Shown piece after piece: positions 24,013-37,278 of a DNA stretch of 64,000 nucleotides (position 1 is its first letter; every line of letters begins with the position of its first letter). The notes below the pieces were generated by a model that saw only the letters and a program-made list of their open reading frames with translations, had not been told where the DNA came from and made no database searches. Source of the DNA: Bugula neritina (taxonomy: Eukaryota; Bryozoa; Gymnolaemata; Cheilostomatida; Bugulidae). Both the position numbers and the translations under genes were made by a program. The stretch is from the NCBI GenBank assembly GCA_964035545.1, contig OZ037766.1, forward strand, positions 22,659,767-22,723,766. The letters are read 5' to 3'.

Positions 24013-24595
24013 GCCATGGTATACATATATTATTTTGTCGTAGTTTACTGTTAGTTTTTACATAACGCAGTCGTCTATCCAGACATACATTTTTATGGTA
24101 ATACCTTTTCTATATTGTTCTAATTTTGGAAAGCATAAGTGTTATAGTTTTTACTATTTTACTGTTTAGTTTTTCTTTAACATTTAGCTATGTTATTAGA
24201 GTATTCCTATTGTGCAATACTAACACAGATTTAATAATAAATATTAATAAAATCTAAAGTGCTAGTAGTTTAGAATTTCCAACCAGAAACGCTATATATT
24301 ACAAAAATAATTTCTAAAGCTTAAAGGCAAAATAAGAATGCTGAAATATAGTTGAAGGGGTGAACAATTTGCTGGGTGCTATAACAGTAGAGAACGTTTA
24401 TTAATGCCACCAGAAATCAGGCTGAAGTATAAATAATCATTGAGAATTTTCTAATTTACAAATTTTCCATGGTATTTGGAATAACAGATTAAATATTTTA
24501 AACTAATTTTTTAAAGAGAAAAATGGTTATGAAGTTAAGCAAAATTGAAGAATATTTAGGAAAGCAAAGTCAAAGATAACACTGCAAACTGGTGC
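24013..24595. other. Convergent 3' flanks of PCBD and WDR1
   Basis: AT-rich, presumably the 3' UTRs of both genes. No coding exon or repeat seen. Confidence 0.5.
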
Positions 24596-27500
24596 TTAAA
24601 AAGAGATATTCCAAAGCTGAACAATAGAATCATGTCCTGCAGATACTAGTTCATTGTCGGATCTCCATGATAGACTTGACACCACACTCATCTTGTGTGC
24701 TTCTGAAAACATACCAGGAATTATATTGTATATAAGATTACATTAATGCTTCATATAGCTGCTGTACAGGCATATGAACTGTATTTAAAATGAAGACTGA
24801 GCAGTACTTTCAATAAACTTCCAACTACCATTTAGTAGACATAAATTAGTGTTTTTAACGTTGACCATTATTGCCAATATAACAGCTGCTTTCACTACAT
24901 ATCAAATAAGCAGGACGAGGTTACTATGAACATCTACTAATACAAGTAAAAACCAGCTTTATATTGAGTAAGTGGAACCTATGATCCCATGACTCAAAAA
25001 ATAAATCTTAAGTCAAACTTGAAAACCTACTTTTTATAGAAAGCCGAGCAGCATGATTGTTGACATCCCATATATTGATGTCGGTGTCTAATGACCCCGA
25101 AGCAACGTGCTGACTATTAGGTGACCAGGCAAGACACATAACTCGAGCAGTATGAGACACCCACTGTGTGGAGATCACCACCTGTATAAGACATGTACTA
25201 AACTGTATGTTATGTAGGTACAGATACTAACATCACAGTACATTAATAACTAACAAATTCAATATGATCAACATGCAGTTTTACTAAAACACTTAAAAAA
25301 CCTTCCAACAAGACAAACTATTATTTAAAATACACTTCATAAGCAGCCTTTATCAACAATTGAAGTAGATGTGTACAAGAACCATTAACTACAAGTTGTT
25401 TAGTTGAACTTACCTCATACTCTGGACCGCTGTATAACAGCACTTTTCTGTCAGAGCCAGCAGCAAGATAGGCACCATCGGGTGAGTAGCTGACACAAGT
25501 CACAGCAGCAGGCGCGGAAAGAGTTTTAGTTTCTTGAAGCGTACCACTGCTCAATGAGTAAATGTGAATCTTGGAGTCCTGCATCACCAAAATATATTTT
25601 GCAATATATCGAAAACACATTTATTTCATGTGTCTGCAACATAATTTCAATATATAGTGTACCGATGAAGAAAATGCATTACTTTGTACTTAGTAAAGTC
25701 TAGTGACAAAATGAGTGTTATAGTTGTGTTAGAAGAGTCCAGTAACAAATGAATGTATGGTGCAATAAATGTCTTTAATAATGAGTAATATAACATATAA
25801 TATAATATGTAGTAATATATAGTATAGTAATAATGCATATATAGTATTTTTATAGCTGGGGCTACCTTTTATAGTGTACTACATAAGTTACTGGTTCATT
25901 GATGACAAAGAAGATGAATGAGTATCTATAATTAGTTCCACTTTGGTTCACAACATGCAGGTACTAGCATATATCATACAACTTAAAAAAATACAATCTA
26001 GACACAAAATTATACCCAAAAAACAGACAACATATCCTGAGCCTCTCGCGTTCCATATTGAATAGTATTCAACTTGCCAAAAGTAAACCCCTGAGCAAGA
26101 TCTTTAGTTAATAAAAGCATCTCCATAAATAACTTTAACCAAAGAATTTCACCAAATTCTCGAACTATTTATAAACACATAAAACTAAAAAAAGATGCCA
26201 AGTAGAATAATTATATGGCTGATTATTATGTTTCTTTTTATAGAACAGCCTGGAACAACTAAACATAACAGTTACAGCAACCTATGAGACAATTATTTCT
26301 CCTATATCATGAACCTATGAGACGTGTGATAAACACACACCAACCACTGCACATATCACTACAAACATCACACATAATTTACCTGGCCTCCGCCAACAGC
26401 TATTTCAGACTGGCTTGGGTGAATAGCGACACATCTTGGCTCATATTTCACATCTTGTTTAAACAGGAGCTGCCCGTTCTGTATAATGTCGACACTCTGA
26501 AGGCAAGCCACTACGATGTGTCCATCTGCACTCGTAGCAACGCATTGTGGTTGAGAACCCATAGCGATTGATATATCACTGTAAAATATAGTTATACAAC
26601 AGCTGTGATAGTGGCTGTACAATATCTCAGTAGAATAACACAGCTCCACAGACTGGTAATGTTGTATAGAGATACACACTGCAAATTTATCAACAATAAA
26701 CTAATTACTAACAAACACTCCAAGCAAAACATGCTAATGTTTTAGCATTTCCAACTAAAGACTTGGCACATTGCAAACAAATAAAATATGTTCTCAAGGT
26801 CGTGTTGTGCAAAATACACGTGGTGGTTATTTTAAGACACATACATGTAACACACCATGGTCTAAGCCCTAGGCCCTAGGAGTTAGCATGCTTGACTTAG
26901 TAAACACGAAACAATGGGTTTGAACCCAGTAAAGGCCATTGGTGATGTTAGGAAGAGCATCCAGTTATAATTGCTACTGTGCCACATATGAATAAGTCCT
27001 TAGCCTGCTTTAAAAAAAATTCCATCAGAAATTCTCACAGGGATAGTGACTAAAAATTGCTTGAGTTTTTATACATGTAACATCTATATAACATGATTGC
27101 AGGCTAACTCACCTGTATGACTGAGATGACACATCAACCACTTTCACTGTATCATCTATGGCACAAGTGATAAGCTTGTCGTCCATAAGAGAAATGCTTT
27201 TAATTTGAACCGAGTGACCTTTTCCAGTGACCTCTGTACAAGTGCCAGTGTTGGCATCCCAGACACAAATTTTACCTCCTGAATCAGCAGAGTAAAGTGT
27301 ATCACCAGCAGCAATAATCCCCTCAATCTGCTTGTTGTGCCCCTAGAATGTTACAGATTAACTTTACTAAAACACAGCAGTATTATAAATAGGTATTTAC
27401 AGTGGTTATTTCTTTAAGACTGTCATATCAGAAAAACAACTCTTTGTTTTAGAAAGTCATCAAAAATTGCTATAACGCTACGCTAAATATAGAAATAAAT

Positions 27501-30500
27501 TTAGAAAACAAAACCTTTCAGACAGAAACCAAATTGAAAAGTATTATAAAATTTTAGATTAAGCGTTATTAGGCTAACGAATACTTAGCAACAATAACTC
27601 TGAAATCTCTCACGATAAACCGACCTTTATGATTTGTGAAGGAGATGATGGGTTGTTTCTGTCGAGATAGTTTATGTTACCAGACAATGACACGGTAAGG
27701 ATAAAATCGCCAAGCCACAGACACCCAACTTGCATATCAAGGAGAGCAGTGCCCAAAGTGAATTGACTACAAAGAAGTAAACTTTATCATAACCATGACT
27801 TTAATGGTGTACTTGTTTTCAAAGCTTGATTTTATTAACTCCAAATAAAATTTCTTATAAACCCTAGGAATTCAAATGGAATGGCAGAAAACAAGAGAAG
27901 ACAAACCCAACGATATTTTCAAGCAATCCATTATGGCAAAGCTGGTGCTTCACAAAAATTTTTTGGCTTGATTTATTTATTACATAGGTAACACAGAAAT
28001 AAGAACACATTTTAAAATCCAGTGTAAATACTGGCTATATTAAGTAGGCATGAACAAAATTGAAAAAAAAGTCAGAACCCTGTTGGATCACTTAAAATAA
28101 AAGATCATTCAAAGTATTTACAAGGTGTCGTAAAAAATTTGCTAATGACAGTGACAGGAAGTGACAAAACAGAAGAAGAACTAACTGAAAGACTTACCAA
28201 ACATTCTCAAACGTCTCCATGTTCCAAATCTTTGCTGTTTTGTCAGCAGACACTGTTAGCAGCTCTAGGGAGTTGCTGCTGAAACTAATGCCATAGATTC
28301 CACCTTTATGTGCAGGAGCTCCGAGTTCTCCCACTTTTTCCCCAGTTTTACCATCATAGACAAAGGCCTGGTAACATACACAAAGACAATATATAACAGA
28401 TCTCAAAACAATATTAGTTGTGAACGAAAAATAATTTGCTGACTCTATTTAAGTAACAATAGTGTTGTATGACTTAAACATTCACTTGTGTGAGTTGTGT
28501 TCTCTCTCACGAATTTTAACAGTGGTAATGCTTGCACTATCTTACAAAACAAAGTGGATGTAGTATTAATAACATTCCACTGTACCAAAAAAATATTTCT
28601 CTGGTTGAAAGCTAATTGCTGGAATCTTTGTCTAGTGGACACATAATCTAAACGAATTGATCGAATTTAATGAGGAAAAAATGAACACCAAGTTTGTGTG
28701 TATGTGTGCATATATGCAAACTTGCACACACGCAGGCATATATATGTATGTACGCAAGTATAAAATTATAGCCTGCTTCAGCCAAAGCAAGATTATATAC
28801 ATAGACATTGTTCATATTATTGGTACTGCCCTCTGCCCAACCAAAATGTATATATTAATGCTGATGACAAACAACCAACTCTAGAGTCATATTGGAATTT
28901 ATTGCTGGCATATAAAAAACGAGGTACTGTGAGCACATACTAGTATAATTGATTTTATATTAAATATTTTCAAAGTAACAATTTTAGAATTGATCAATGA
29001 TAATTATACCATTTAAGCTACATTCTGCTATATTAGCAATACAGTAATGTACTATAAAGATGCTACTGATACTGTTTTACAAAGTTTCTCTATTTGGTGT
29101 GATAATTCTAAAATTGTGGCTTGCTGATAAATACGATGTTAAGCTATAAAATTTAAGAGCCTTAAAGGATATATTAATGTACTATTTGATAAGTGACCAA
29201 TTAAAAGTTGCGTCATAAAATGGCTTCAACATAGTGATGATTAACTCTGCCACACCCAGTTTTCAAGTTTCCTAAAGTTTTAAACACCCAAAAGCTTTGA
29301 AGTTGGTCTAAGCTATAACACCAAGAACTATCAATGTAAATGAATAAACTACTGACTTATAAAATAATTTATTACACTCTCATTTCGGTGCATGTGACTG
29401 TTGCTTTTTCATCTAGCAAATTGAAGCCAAAACTGCACCGTGAGAGCTGTTGAAAAAAGAGCTACTAATATAGCCCAAAATCTAACCATATCTACTACAG
29501 CCATAGCTAAAGGGAGATTACTTACCTTTCCATCGGCACCACCAGAAACAAACTTCTGACTATTTGGTGAATATCTAACACAATTCACGAAGTTCTTGTG
29601 GTCCTGTAAAGAAAAATGTTGAGAATAAAACTTGCAAAGTTCCATCAAGGCATAGCGAAGGAAGATTAAGGGCATATTTCTTGCATTTACTAAAACTACC
29701 CAGCATGATGAAAATTAATTTTTATGACTTCATAAACAGGAAACAAGCAACAATTAATAACTTTAACACTGCAATAATAGTTATGAGTGAATAGCAAGTT
29801 ATCTCAACAACGCTGCATGGGTTCGATATACATAAATATAAATATATGTGCGTGTTTATATGTATCTGTATTATATTATCAGCCAAGTCTTACATGAATA
29901 GTATGATGAAGCTTGAATGGCGGTCCTTCAAAGAAGCAGAGAGTTTGGTCTTCAGAAGCAGTGGCTATTCTAAATGGGCGATCCTGTTTAAAGGAGACTG
30001 CGTTCACAAACTTTGATTGGCCGAAGACATCACCCACACTAGTGCCAGTGTCAGCATTGAAGACATGCGCATACCTGGCAGTAAATACTGAATATAGAAA
30101 GATGGGCATGATGTATCACACTACTGGTCTAAATTAGAAAATGCTAAAGAGTTCTGACAACTCCAGTACGTGTACAACAGCTTAATTTAAAGTAAAATAG
30201 CATCACTGTTGAACACTCCAATTACACTACAGTTGTTGGTGGAAAAAACTATTTTAAAAAGCAATATATTGGTTAACTAAACTATTGCACAATTGCATTT
30301 GTTGCAACATAATTATCTCTTTATTTGTGCACTAAAAAATTCATCAAACATCACAATTCTGGAGCAATATTTTGAAACGAGTTGGCAACAAGGCTTAATA
30401 AGCAAAATTCTACAGCTGTAAATGCTAGATGCCTCTTGCATTACTAAAACTGAACCCTAGTTTCCTAATAAAACCCTAAAAACTCACTTTTCTCGACCTT

Positions 30501-32531
30501 CACCACCAACAACTATTCTTTGGTTATCTCCGGACCAACACAGATCTTTGATTGAGCCTGAAAGTGGCTGAAATTCATTCTTAAGTATGTGTTCAACATT
30601 CACAGTGTCCCAGATTCGAACTTTGCCAGCCGTATCTACCCGGGGCACAGAGACACAGTATTGAATAGTAGGTGAACATAACGCAATTCAGGATGCAGAA
30701 CAGTCTTACACAAAATATGGAGATTAAAGATCCAATACTTTCAAATAAAAAACAGTATAAAACAAGACATAAATACCGAAAAAAAAAACGTGTAAACTCT
30801 GATGCATTATTTACAAAATTTTGATACAGAATTTGAATTATCAACAACCACCACCATCTGCTTGCAAACTGTGTAGTAAATATTGAAGAATTTTCTCTAT
30901 ATATTACAGACACTTGAAATATGAGCTAAAAATTTCAAAGTCAATATGGCTAAATATAAAAAATCTAAAGTAGAGTAGATTTTGATCCGAAAAATAAATA
31001 CCTCCAGAAGCTATGTAGAATCCGCTTGGAGAGTATTGCGCGACAGTGGTGGTTTTACTGTGCTCAGTATAAACATCACATATCAATGGGTTCTACAAAA
31101 TAAATACACGTAGTCGATCCCAAGCATACACCACAACATTGATTTCAATTCAGAAATGTCAGCATAACAGAAGCATGCAGGGTATAATGGTTTCTAATGC
31201 TAAACCTACTTCAATGTTCCTTAAGAATACATTGCTGCCATGGACGTAAAGAAAAGTTTTCTTATCCGCTCTACCATTGAGTACAATTGGTTGACCTCGA
31301 GCTGTCCTTGGAAGAGGCGCAAATGCAGCTTCTAACAAATTAAACAAGCAATTTTTAACTTCAAAGATACAAACTACTAGAATAAAACCAAAACACAGAT
31401 AATAAAATAATAACTATGACAAATGTATTGCAGCTCAAATTAATTTGAAATGTAAATGATTTTATTATATTAATAAGTTTAAGAACATAACATTTTGGCT
31501 GGTGCATTTTATTTGCATATAGTTAAAACTTGTTATTGAAAATTAAGTCCCCTTTATTACTTTTTGTTTAAAATTTAATGCCCGTGAAAATGTAATGTTA
31601 GGTCTTTTATAGACCTTAAATTTTTTATACTCCAAGGATAAAACATTTGTGGTTTGTGTAAAAACTTACTTAAGCCGTCACAATCAAAAAATATTCTATA
31701 CAAAAGTTATCATAAACCACAACTATAATTTATAATAAAGCTATAAAGCCTGCAGTTACAACCAAAAAAGGTTCATTTCGCACATCTTACTTCAGTCAAT
31801 TTATTCGACTGTAAAAATTGTAAATACATTTATCAAAATTATAGAAAATGAAATCTGAAAACAACATCTGCTACTTAAAATCACTTACACTTCTGAATTA
31901 CCATTATAAATACAATTGTGACAGTGTCCAAATTGTACTTTAACTTATATTGCCTAGTTAATCACCCGGATTCATACTTTAACATTAAGTTTAACTAACC
32001 ACATAAAATTTAACTACAGTACATGATTAATTAATATTAGCTAGCTATCATTTATAACTCTACAGTTTGTTATATTTATTTTGAAATTTCAATTTTTTTC
32101 CTAATAAACATAGTAGTTCGTTTCCAAACTTCCAATTTGAATTTACTTTTATTTTTGCATCATTTTAAAATTTACTTATAACTTTTAAGCAAACTTGAAC
32201 TTTAAAATGAACTGAGTTTCACTAAAACCAACTTTTAATTTAATTTATATTCCGGCTATTGTCAGAGTTCGTGGTTAAAAAAGAAGCCTAGTTGTATTAC
32301 TATTAGTATTACTACTATAAGTGAATTCATCATCACCATCAGTATCACCATCACCATCACCTGATCACCACAGCCCATGGCCCATAGGCTGTGGGCATGA
32401 TGATGATTATTAAAACTGAAAGTGAAAGTAATCGTAAAACGCGGCCTATTTCATTTCAAACAGTATAACTGTAATAGATAGTAAAATACTGCTAAATTTC
32501 AAAAATTCTACTTACTGAGCTCTCCTGGCAT
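24596..32531 (-). CDS. WDR1: WD repeat-containing protein 1 / actin-interacting protein 1
   Basis: Thirteen minus-strand exons splice in frame to 598 residues: 32531-32516, 31331-31210, 31092-31002, 30635-30488, 30074-29894, 29603-29526, 28367-28198, 27766-27625, 27342-27113, 26578-26383, 25578-25414, 25181-25031, 24702-24596. Exon 1 encodes only MPGEL plus one base. Typical AIP1 segments are present: [89 protein letters not shown], and the end [11 protein letters not shown]. Family knowledge: WDR1 folds as two seven-bladed propellers and works with cofilin to disassemble actin filaments. Length matches the family (about 606). The exon 8 donor (AAG|GTCGGT) is the weakest. A SINE sits in the intron at 26579-27112. 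PCBD ends 583 bp away, convergent. Confidence 0.95.
26853..27070 (+). mobile_element. tRNA-derived SINE, copy 2, with 12-bp target duplication
   Basis: Same family as 5349-5565. It shares the tRNA-like head (here B box GGGTTTGAACCCAG), the body AAGGCCATTGG...GGAAGAGCATCCAG...ATAATTGCT...TGTGCC, and the TTCTCACAGGGAT end. It is flanked by a perfect ATACATGTAACA duplication (26841-26852 and 27071-27082). It lies in a WDR1 intron, in opposite orientation to the gene. Confidence 0.85.
32280..32420. repeat. Cryptic simple-sequence block in WDR1 intron 1
   Basis: ATTACTATTAGTATTACTAC-type and CATCACCATCAGTATCACC-type words, followed by a short palindrome (CAGCCCATGGCCCATAGGCTGTGG, 32371-32394). 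Confidence 0.55.
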
Positions 32532-32769
32532 TCTTAAAAATAGTAAAACAAACTGTTGGTTCAAAAGAAATTTTGCAGTAATCTAATCGCGACTTCACTT
32601 TGTAATTGTTATATAGGAAGTAGATTTCAGTTTTTTCTCCATATATGGCAACTACGATAACCTTGACGTAGTTTCAATTTGACGACTATAAACAATTAGG
32701 AGCCAGACTAGTGTTTTCGCAACTGTCATTTGATTCGTCAATCCATGAATCATGCTTTCTCAACCCAAG

Positions 32770-33429
32770 TTGCGCATTAATCATGATGATGATAGTAAAT
32801 TATAATCTTACTCTTTTTAATACAACTTCACTACAACTACAAATAATGAAGTATTACTATTACTATTAGGTATTACTAATAAGTTGTAAAGTTATTACTT
32901 ATAAGCTTATTATTGAGCTATTATATTTAGTATAGTTCTAGTAAACTATAACTATAAGTATATTTATAATTTACTTTTACTTTTAGTTTTAGTAAGTAAT
33001 AACCACTGACTGACAGTGACAGTGACTGAGCTGGAAAAGATATTATTTATTTAATAATTTTTTGAGTTCGATGGTAATAACTTTAAATACCAAGTAGAAA
33101 TTTCATTACCACACTAGAACTTGATGGTGATTAAACTTAATCACTTTTTATGATTATCATTAAGTTTAACATTATGATTATCAATAGCATTATGGTTATT
33201 ACCACTGTTTCAATTTGTCACTTGAGCCAGTCGTTTTGCATTGAATGAGTGAACTTTATGTTTAAAACTAATAACAATACAACTAATATTATAAAATAAT
33301 CATAATCATAATGATTAATGACTAATGAGCTACATTTTTATTTCCATTTTGATTGGATTTTGAGTTACATACTGATAGTGATACACTTTGACTTATGGTT
33401 AGGCCTACTCTTACAAGTTACAGTGATAT
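32770..33429. repeat. Cryptic simple-sequence block upstream of WDR1
   Basis: TACTATTACTATTAGG, TGACTGACAGTGACAGTGAC and ATTATGATTATCA-type words over about 600 bp. The LTR element inserted at its right edge. Confidence 0.55.
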
Positions 33430-33734
33430 TGTTATGTTTTCCAGATTTAGGGTCGATGTGCCACCAAGAGAGTCTATTTATCACTAGAGAAACTTCACCG
33501 AGTTAAGTCGAGTAGATATCGTTATATTTGAATACAAGAATACATAATAAAATCTAATATACAACAGTAATAATACGCACGTCTATTTAATTTACAGCAC
33601 TATCCTCAACTGAGCTAGTAGCGCGAAGCTGCTACTATTACTCATAAACAGCCTAGCTAATTGGCTAATACATTGTTCCGGGTCAATACGCAACCTTGCG
33701 TATTGTGTTGCTGGTAGCTCCACGAGCCACCACA
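33430..33734 (-). repeat. 3' LTR of element 1
   Basis: 305 bp, identical to 38133-38437 except for one base in ACGCAACC(T/C)TGCGT. This copy keeps the perfect 14-bp palindrome. Confidence 0.95.
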
Positions 33735-33747
33735 CTGCCCCCTCCAG
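33735..33747 (-). promoter_or_regulatory. Polypurine tract of element 1
   Basis: On the minus strand GGAGGGGGCAG directly abuts the 3' LTR, as expected for the plus-strand primer of reverse transcription. Confidence 0.7.
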
Positions 33748-34004
33748 CAGAAAGCCCTCTTTCTGATAAAAATATAATTTACATAACAAAACGTATACTT
33801 CGTTGTGGAGAGAGAGAACAGTATAAAAGTATATACAAAAAAAAAAAAACAACCGATAAAATATACAGGTATATATAAAACGTGCACAATGTGTAATATG
33901 TAAGAGAAGGTCCTATTTACATGTAGAGTACGTGCCACCATAACGGTAGGGAATGCCACAGAGAGGTAGGGGAAGAGTAGTATGGAGTTGGAGATAGACT
34001 CATG

Positions 34005-34160
34005 TTAACTGCGGGCCGCACGCTTCATGCGTTTAATAGACTCCTGTAGATATTTGAGTTCACTGGATGCAGCCTGCACCCGCGGGGCCAGTCTGTACAC
34101 TTCTTGCTCCAGGTCGTGTGCCCTAGCTTCTACTTCACGTAGGTTGCGGGCCAGGGGGGA
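34005..34160 (-). pseudogene. Coiled-coil tail, out of frame with the zinc-finger ORF
   Basis: A frame of about 50 codons, ending TAA at 34005-34007, reads as an amphipathic helix (REVEARAHDLEQEV...). It overlaps the end of the 313-residue zinc-finger ORF in another frame. The frames meet at a C6 run (34154-34159 on plus, G6). It was probably the original C-terminus before a one-base indel; it could also be a separate small ORF. Confidence 0.45.
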
Positions 34161-35076
34161 CGAACGAGAGGAAGTCTGCTGTCTGTGTCTTCCGTTCTGA
34201 GGATGGAAGGGAAGGAGGGAGTGTATACGCCTTCGTGTCTACCCTCTGTAGTACGACACGGGGAAAGGTATGCGGGTGGCATAGAGGACTGTAAGGTGGA
34301 GAGTTAGTTGACTGTATAGGTTTATCTGCGGCTCCAGAGATGATGGGTCGCGGGGAAGGAAAGCCTTGCTCCAGGCGAGATAGCCGAGCTGGGTCAGTGA
34401 TGAGGGGTTTGATGGCGTTGAGAAATGCGGGATAGGATGATTCGTCTACTTCATAGACGTGTCCTTGATAACACTGCATAGTGCGTTGGTGACGCAGTAG
34501 GTAATCACGATTGTAACTATATTCTCCGCAGGGGCAGAACGTGGTGATGTAATGCTGCGGCAAGTGTACTTTCAGCCTGCGGTGGGTTGTAAATCGCTGC
34601 TGGCAGAGGTTGCATTCGCGGTTATCATCACCTCCTTGATGAGTCCTAATCTCTCTCTCTGTGGCAGGGGTAATCCAGTTGGAGGTTGCTTCCAACTGGG
34701 GTGGCAGTTGCCTGGTTGTAGAAGTTGTTGGGGCCGGCTCTGGGTCCCACGCCATCTCTAGAGAAGGCATGCCCGGAGAGACGGGCGCGAGTGTGTCTAC
34801 AAAAGTAGAATTATTGTTAGATCGCGGTGGATCTTTACAACATAATTCTAGTGACTGTCGACTGTTACTAGCCTGAGAGTCACAGCTTTTGGAATGCACT
34901 CGAGGAACCGATGAATCATGTGTGGACTGACCAAGAACAGTGTCTAGCTCCAGGTCTAACAGACCGTCGGCCATTACAGTGTCCTCATCGTCATTCACAT
35001 GAAACGTGGTTCCCAGTAATTCTGATTCAATCTGCTGAATTAGTTCAGAATTTACTGGCATCGAGCTCGTTTCCAT
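34135..35076 (-). CDS. Element 1 zinc-finger ORF (313 residues)
   Basis: Begins METSSMPV at 35076. The N-terminal 60 residues are acidic. Residues 155-175 form a classical C2H2 finger (CNLCQQRFTTHRRLKVHLPQH; Cys155, Cys158, His171, His175). A second Cys/His cluster follows (CPCGEYSYNRDYLLRH, Cys at 202). The C-terminal part is Pro/Ser-rich. It occupies the position where other LTR elements carry env or nothing. Residues 12-58 resemble the pol tail of element 2 near 63849-63990, so it belongs to the element and is not a captured host exon. Its start overlaps the truncated pol frame. The function is unknown; nucleic-acid binding is inferred from the finger. Confidence 0.75.
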   Translation of the reverse strand: METSSMPVNSELIQQIESELLGTTFHVNDDEDTVMADGLLDLELDTVLGQSTHDSSVPRVHSKSCDSQASNSRQSLELCCKDPPRSNNNSTFVDTLAPVSPGMPSLEMAWDPEPAPTTSTTRQLPPQLEATSNWITPATEREIRTHQGGDDNRECNLCQQRFTTHRRLKVHLPQHYITTFCPCGEYSYNRDYLLRHQRTMQCYQGHVYEVDESSYPAFLNAIKPLITDPARLSRLEQGFPSPRPIISGAADKPIQSTNSPPYSPLCHPHTFPRVVLQRVDTKAYTLPPSLPSSERKTQTADFLSFVPPGPQPT

Positions 35077-37278
35077 GAATAGGAATATAAGACTTATACT
35101 GGCTTACCTGGTCACTGGCGTCCGTGTCGAGGATGTACTCCAGAGTGGGGTCTGGGTAGGCCAAGATGGGCGCCGTTAGTAGGCAGCCCTTGAGGCGGTC
35201 GAACGCTCCTTGTTCGACTGGGGTCCACTGCCACGTCACTCCCTTTGCGGTGAGCCGGTTTAATGGCTGGGCTATGCCCGCAAAGTCCGGTATGTATTGC
35301 CTGTAATACCCTACCAGCCCCAAGAAAGCCCGGAGTCCGGTCAAGTCTTGGGGGGTGACCCAGTCTTCTACCGCCCGTACCTTTTCGGGATCCGTTGCCA
35401 CGCCGTTTCGACCGACAACGTGCCCCAGGTACTTGACCTCCGGCTGCAATAGAGCTCACTTGGAAGGTTTGAGCTTAAGACCGGCACCTCGGAGTCTCTC
35501 GAAAACCTCCTGCAGACGACTGACATGTGTCTCGAAGTCTGGAGAGATTACGATGACATCATCGAGGTAGACCAGCAGTGTCTTTCAATGGAGTCCGCTA
35601 AGGACTTGTTCCATCAGCCTCTGGAAGGTGGCTGGGGCGGAGGTTAACCCGAAGGGCAGCACCTTCCACTTCCACAGCCCGTCCCGTGTGATAAACGCCG
35701 CTTTCTCCTGGGCGTCGGGACTCAGAGGGACTTGCCAATAGCCACTCAGCAAGTCTAATGTACTGAAGTACTTGCTGCCGGCTAGGGCGTCCAAGGACTC
35801 GTTAATACGAGGTAGAGGGTAGGCGTCCTGTATGGTTACGTTATTGAGTTTACGGTAATCCACACAGAACCGCCAACTGCCGTCTTTCTTCCGGACCAGT
35901 ACGACCGGTGAGCTCCACGCACTATGGGCGGGCTCTATGAGGCCGCGGTCCAGAAGATCCCGTACTTGTCGGCTAACCTCCTTCTCTTTTTCCGGCCCCA
36001 GCCTACGTGTGGGTTGCCGGACAGGGACTGTCCCCGCAGTCAGCGGTATTTCGTGTCTGACAACTCCAGTCAGCCCCACGTCATGATCTCCGCTACTGAA
36101 CACATCACCGTAGTCGCGTAGCAACTTCGCCATAGCTTGGCGTTCCTTGTTGCTCGCGCAGCCGCCACAGGCTGTTTCATATAACTCCCGGAGATGTGTT
36201 GGGGCTGCCCCTCGTCCCTGAATAGGGTGTCGAGGGGGTGCCTCCGTCGCGTCACCCAGCGACGGGCCCACGTCCTCTTCCTGGACGGAGTGGAACCGGC
36301 CCAGCATTGACCCAGCTGGGAGCTCAATGGGCTCGGTAAAGGGGTTGACACACTGCACTAAGACCTCCCCTCGCTCAGTTAGTCGGTTTAAACTACTGGC
36401 GAGTTGGATCCTTTCGTGCGCGCCTTCAACGACCCCGAGCCTGGCTATCCGGTTGCTGTTCACTCGGCAGTGGATAGTAGCTCTGGAGCGTCCGGGCACG
36501 GTGCAGTTTCGAACTACCTGAACACCGCCCACCAGAGGACGCCCAAACTTATCCACACAGGCGAGTTCTCGCCCGCCCATCAGCACCACCGACTTGCTAA
36601 AGTCTATTCGGCACTGGTGTTGCTTCAAGAAGGGCATTCCGAGGATAGCGTCTTCTTCCAGTTGGCTTATGACAAAGGTCTCCTGTACAGCCTGGTCTCG
36701 GACACGCCCAGGGAGCTCGATAATACCATAAAAGGGAATACATGACCCGTCTGCCAGGGTGCCATGTTCCCCAGTATACGGTCGTACTCTATCCCTGTCC
36801 CGGCGGGGCAGTGCCTCAAAGACTCTCCGACTGAGAAGGTTGGTAGTACAACCGGAGTCGAGCAGGAAAGTGACGGCGTCGCCGGCCACCTTTCCGGGTA
36901 GGAAATAGCTCTCTCCATGTGGTTGTACTTTCACCCCCCCGCATGTGCTGTCCTGGATTGGTAGGACGGCCGGGGTTTCACCCGTGGTTTACGGGGTTTC
37001 CGGCGGCGAGGTTGGTGCCGGTGGGGTTTGGGGCTCTCCACTGGGCCTTCTGGCTCCATTTCAGTGGCGGGCTCCTCTTCCCGAGGTAACCGGTGGAACC
37101 GGTTGGCGAGTGGCAGGGAGAAGGTACTCGGCCGTTGTGCGGGCCTACTAGTCCTGCGTGGTACCTGCCACTCGGGTGGAGTGTTCCGTCGTGTCCGTAC
37201 GGACAGACGACGGCGTGTCCCACCATACTCCTTCAGTTGCGGCCCGCGGGGAGGGAGAGTGTCCGCGGGCCGTGACAG
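35045..37278 (-). pseudogene. Element 1 pol remnant: protease and partial reverse transcriptase
   Basis: After the gag frameshift site the pol frame is open from 37278 to a G7 run (36934-36940), where an indel changes frame. It continues at 36934 with an aspartic protease motif (LLDSGCTTNLLS) and RT motifs (FCVDYRKLNNVT, STLDLLSGYWQVPLS). TGA stops lie at 35585-35587 and 35456-35458, where element 2 has Trp and Cys codons. The remaining frame reaches DTDASD at the start of RNase H, then breaks at about 35107. RNase H and integrase are absent. This copy cannot make a complete pol protein. Confidence 0.9.
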
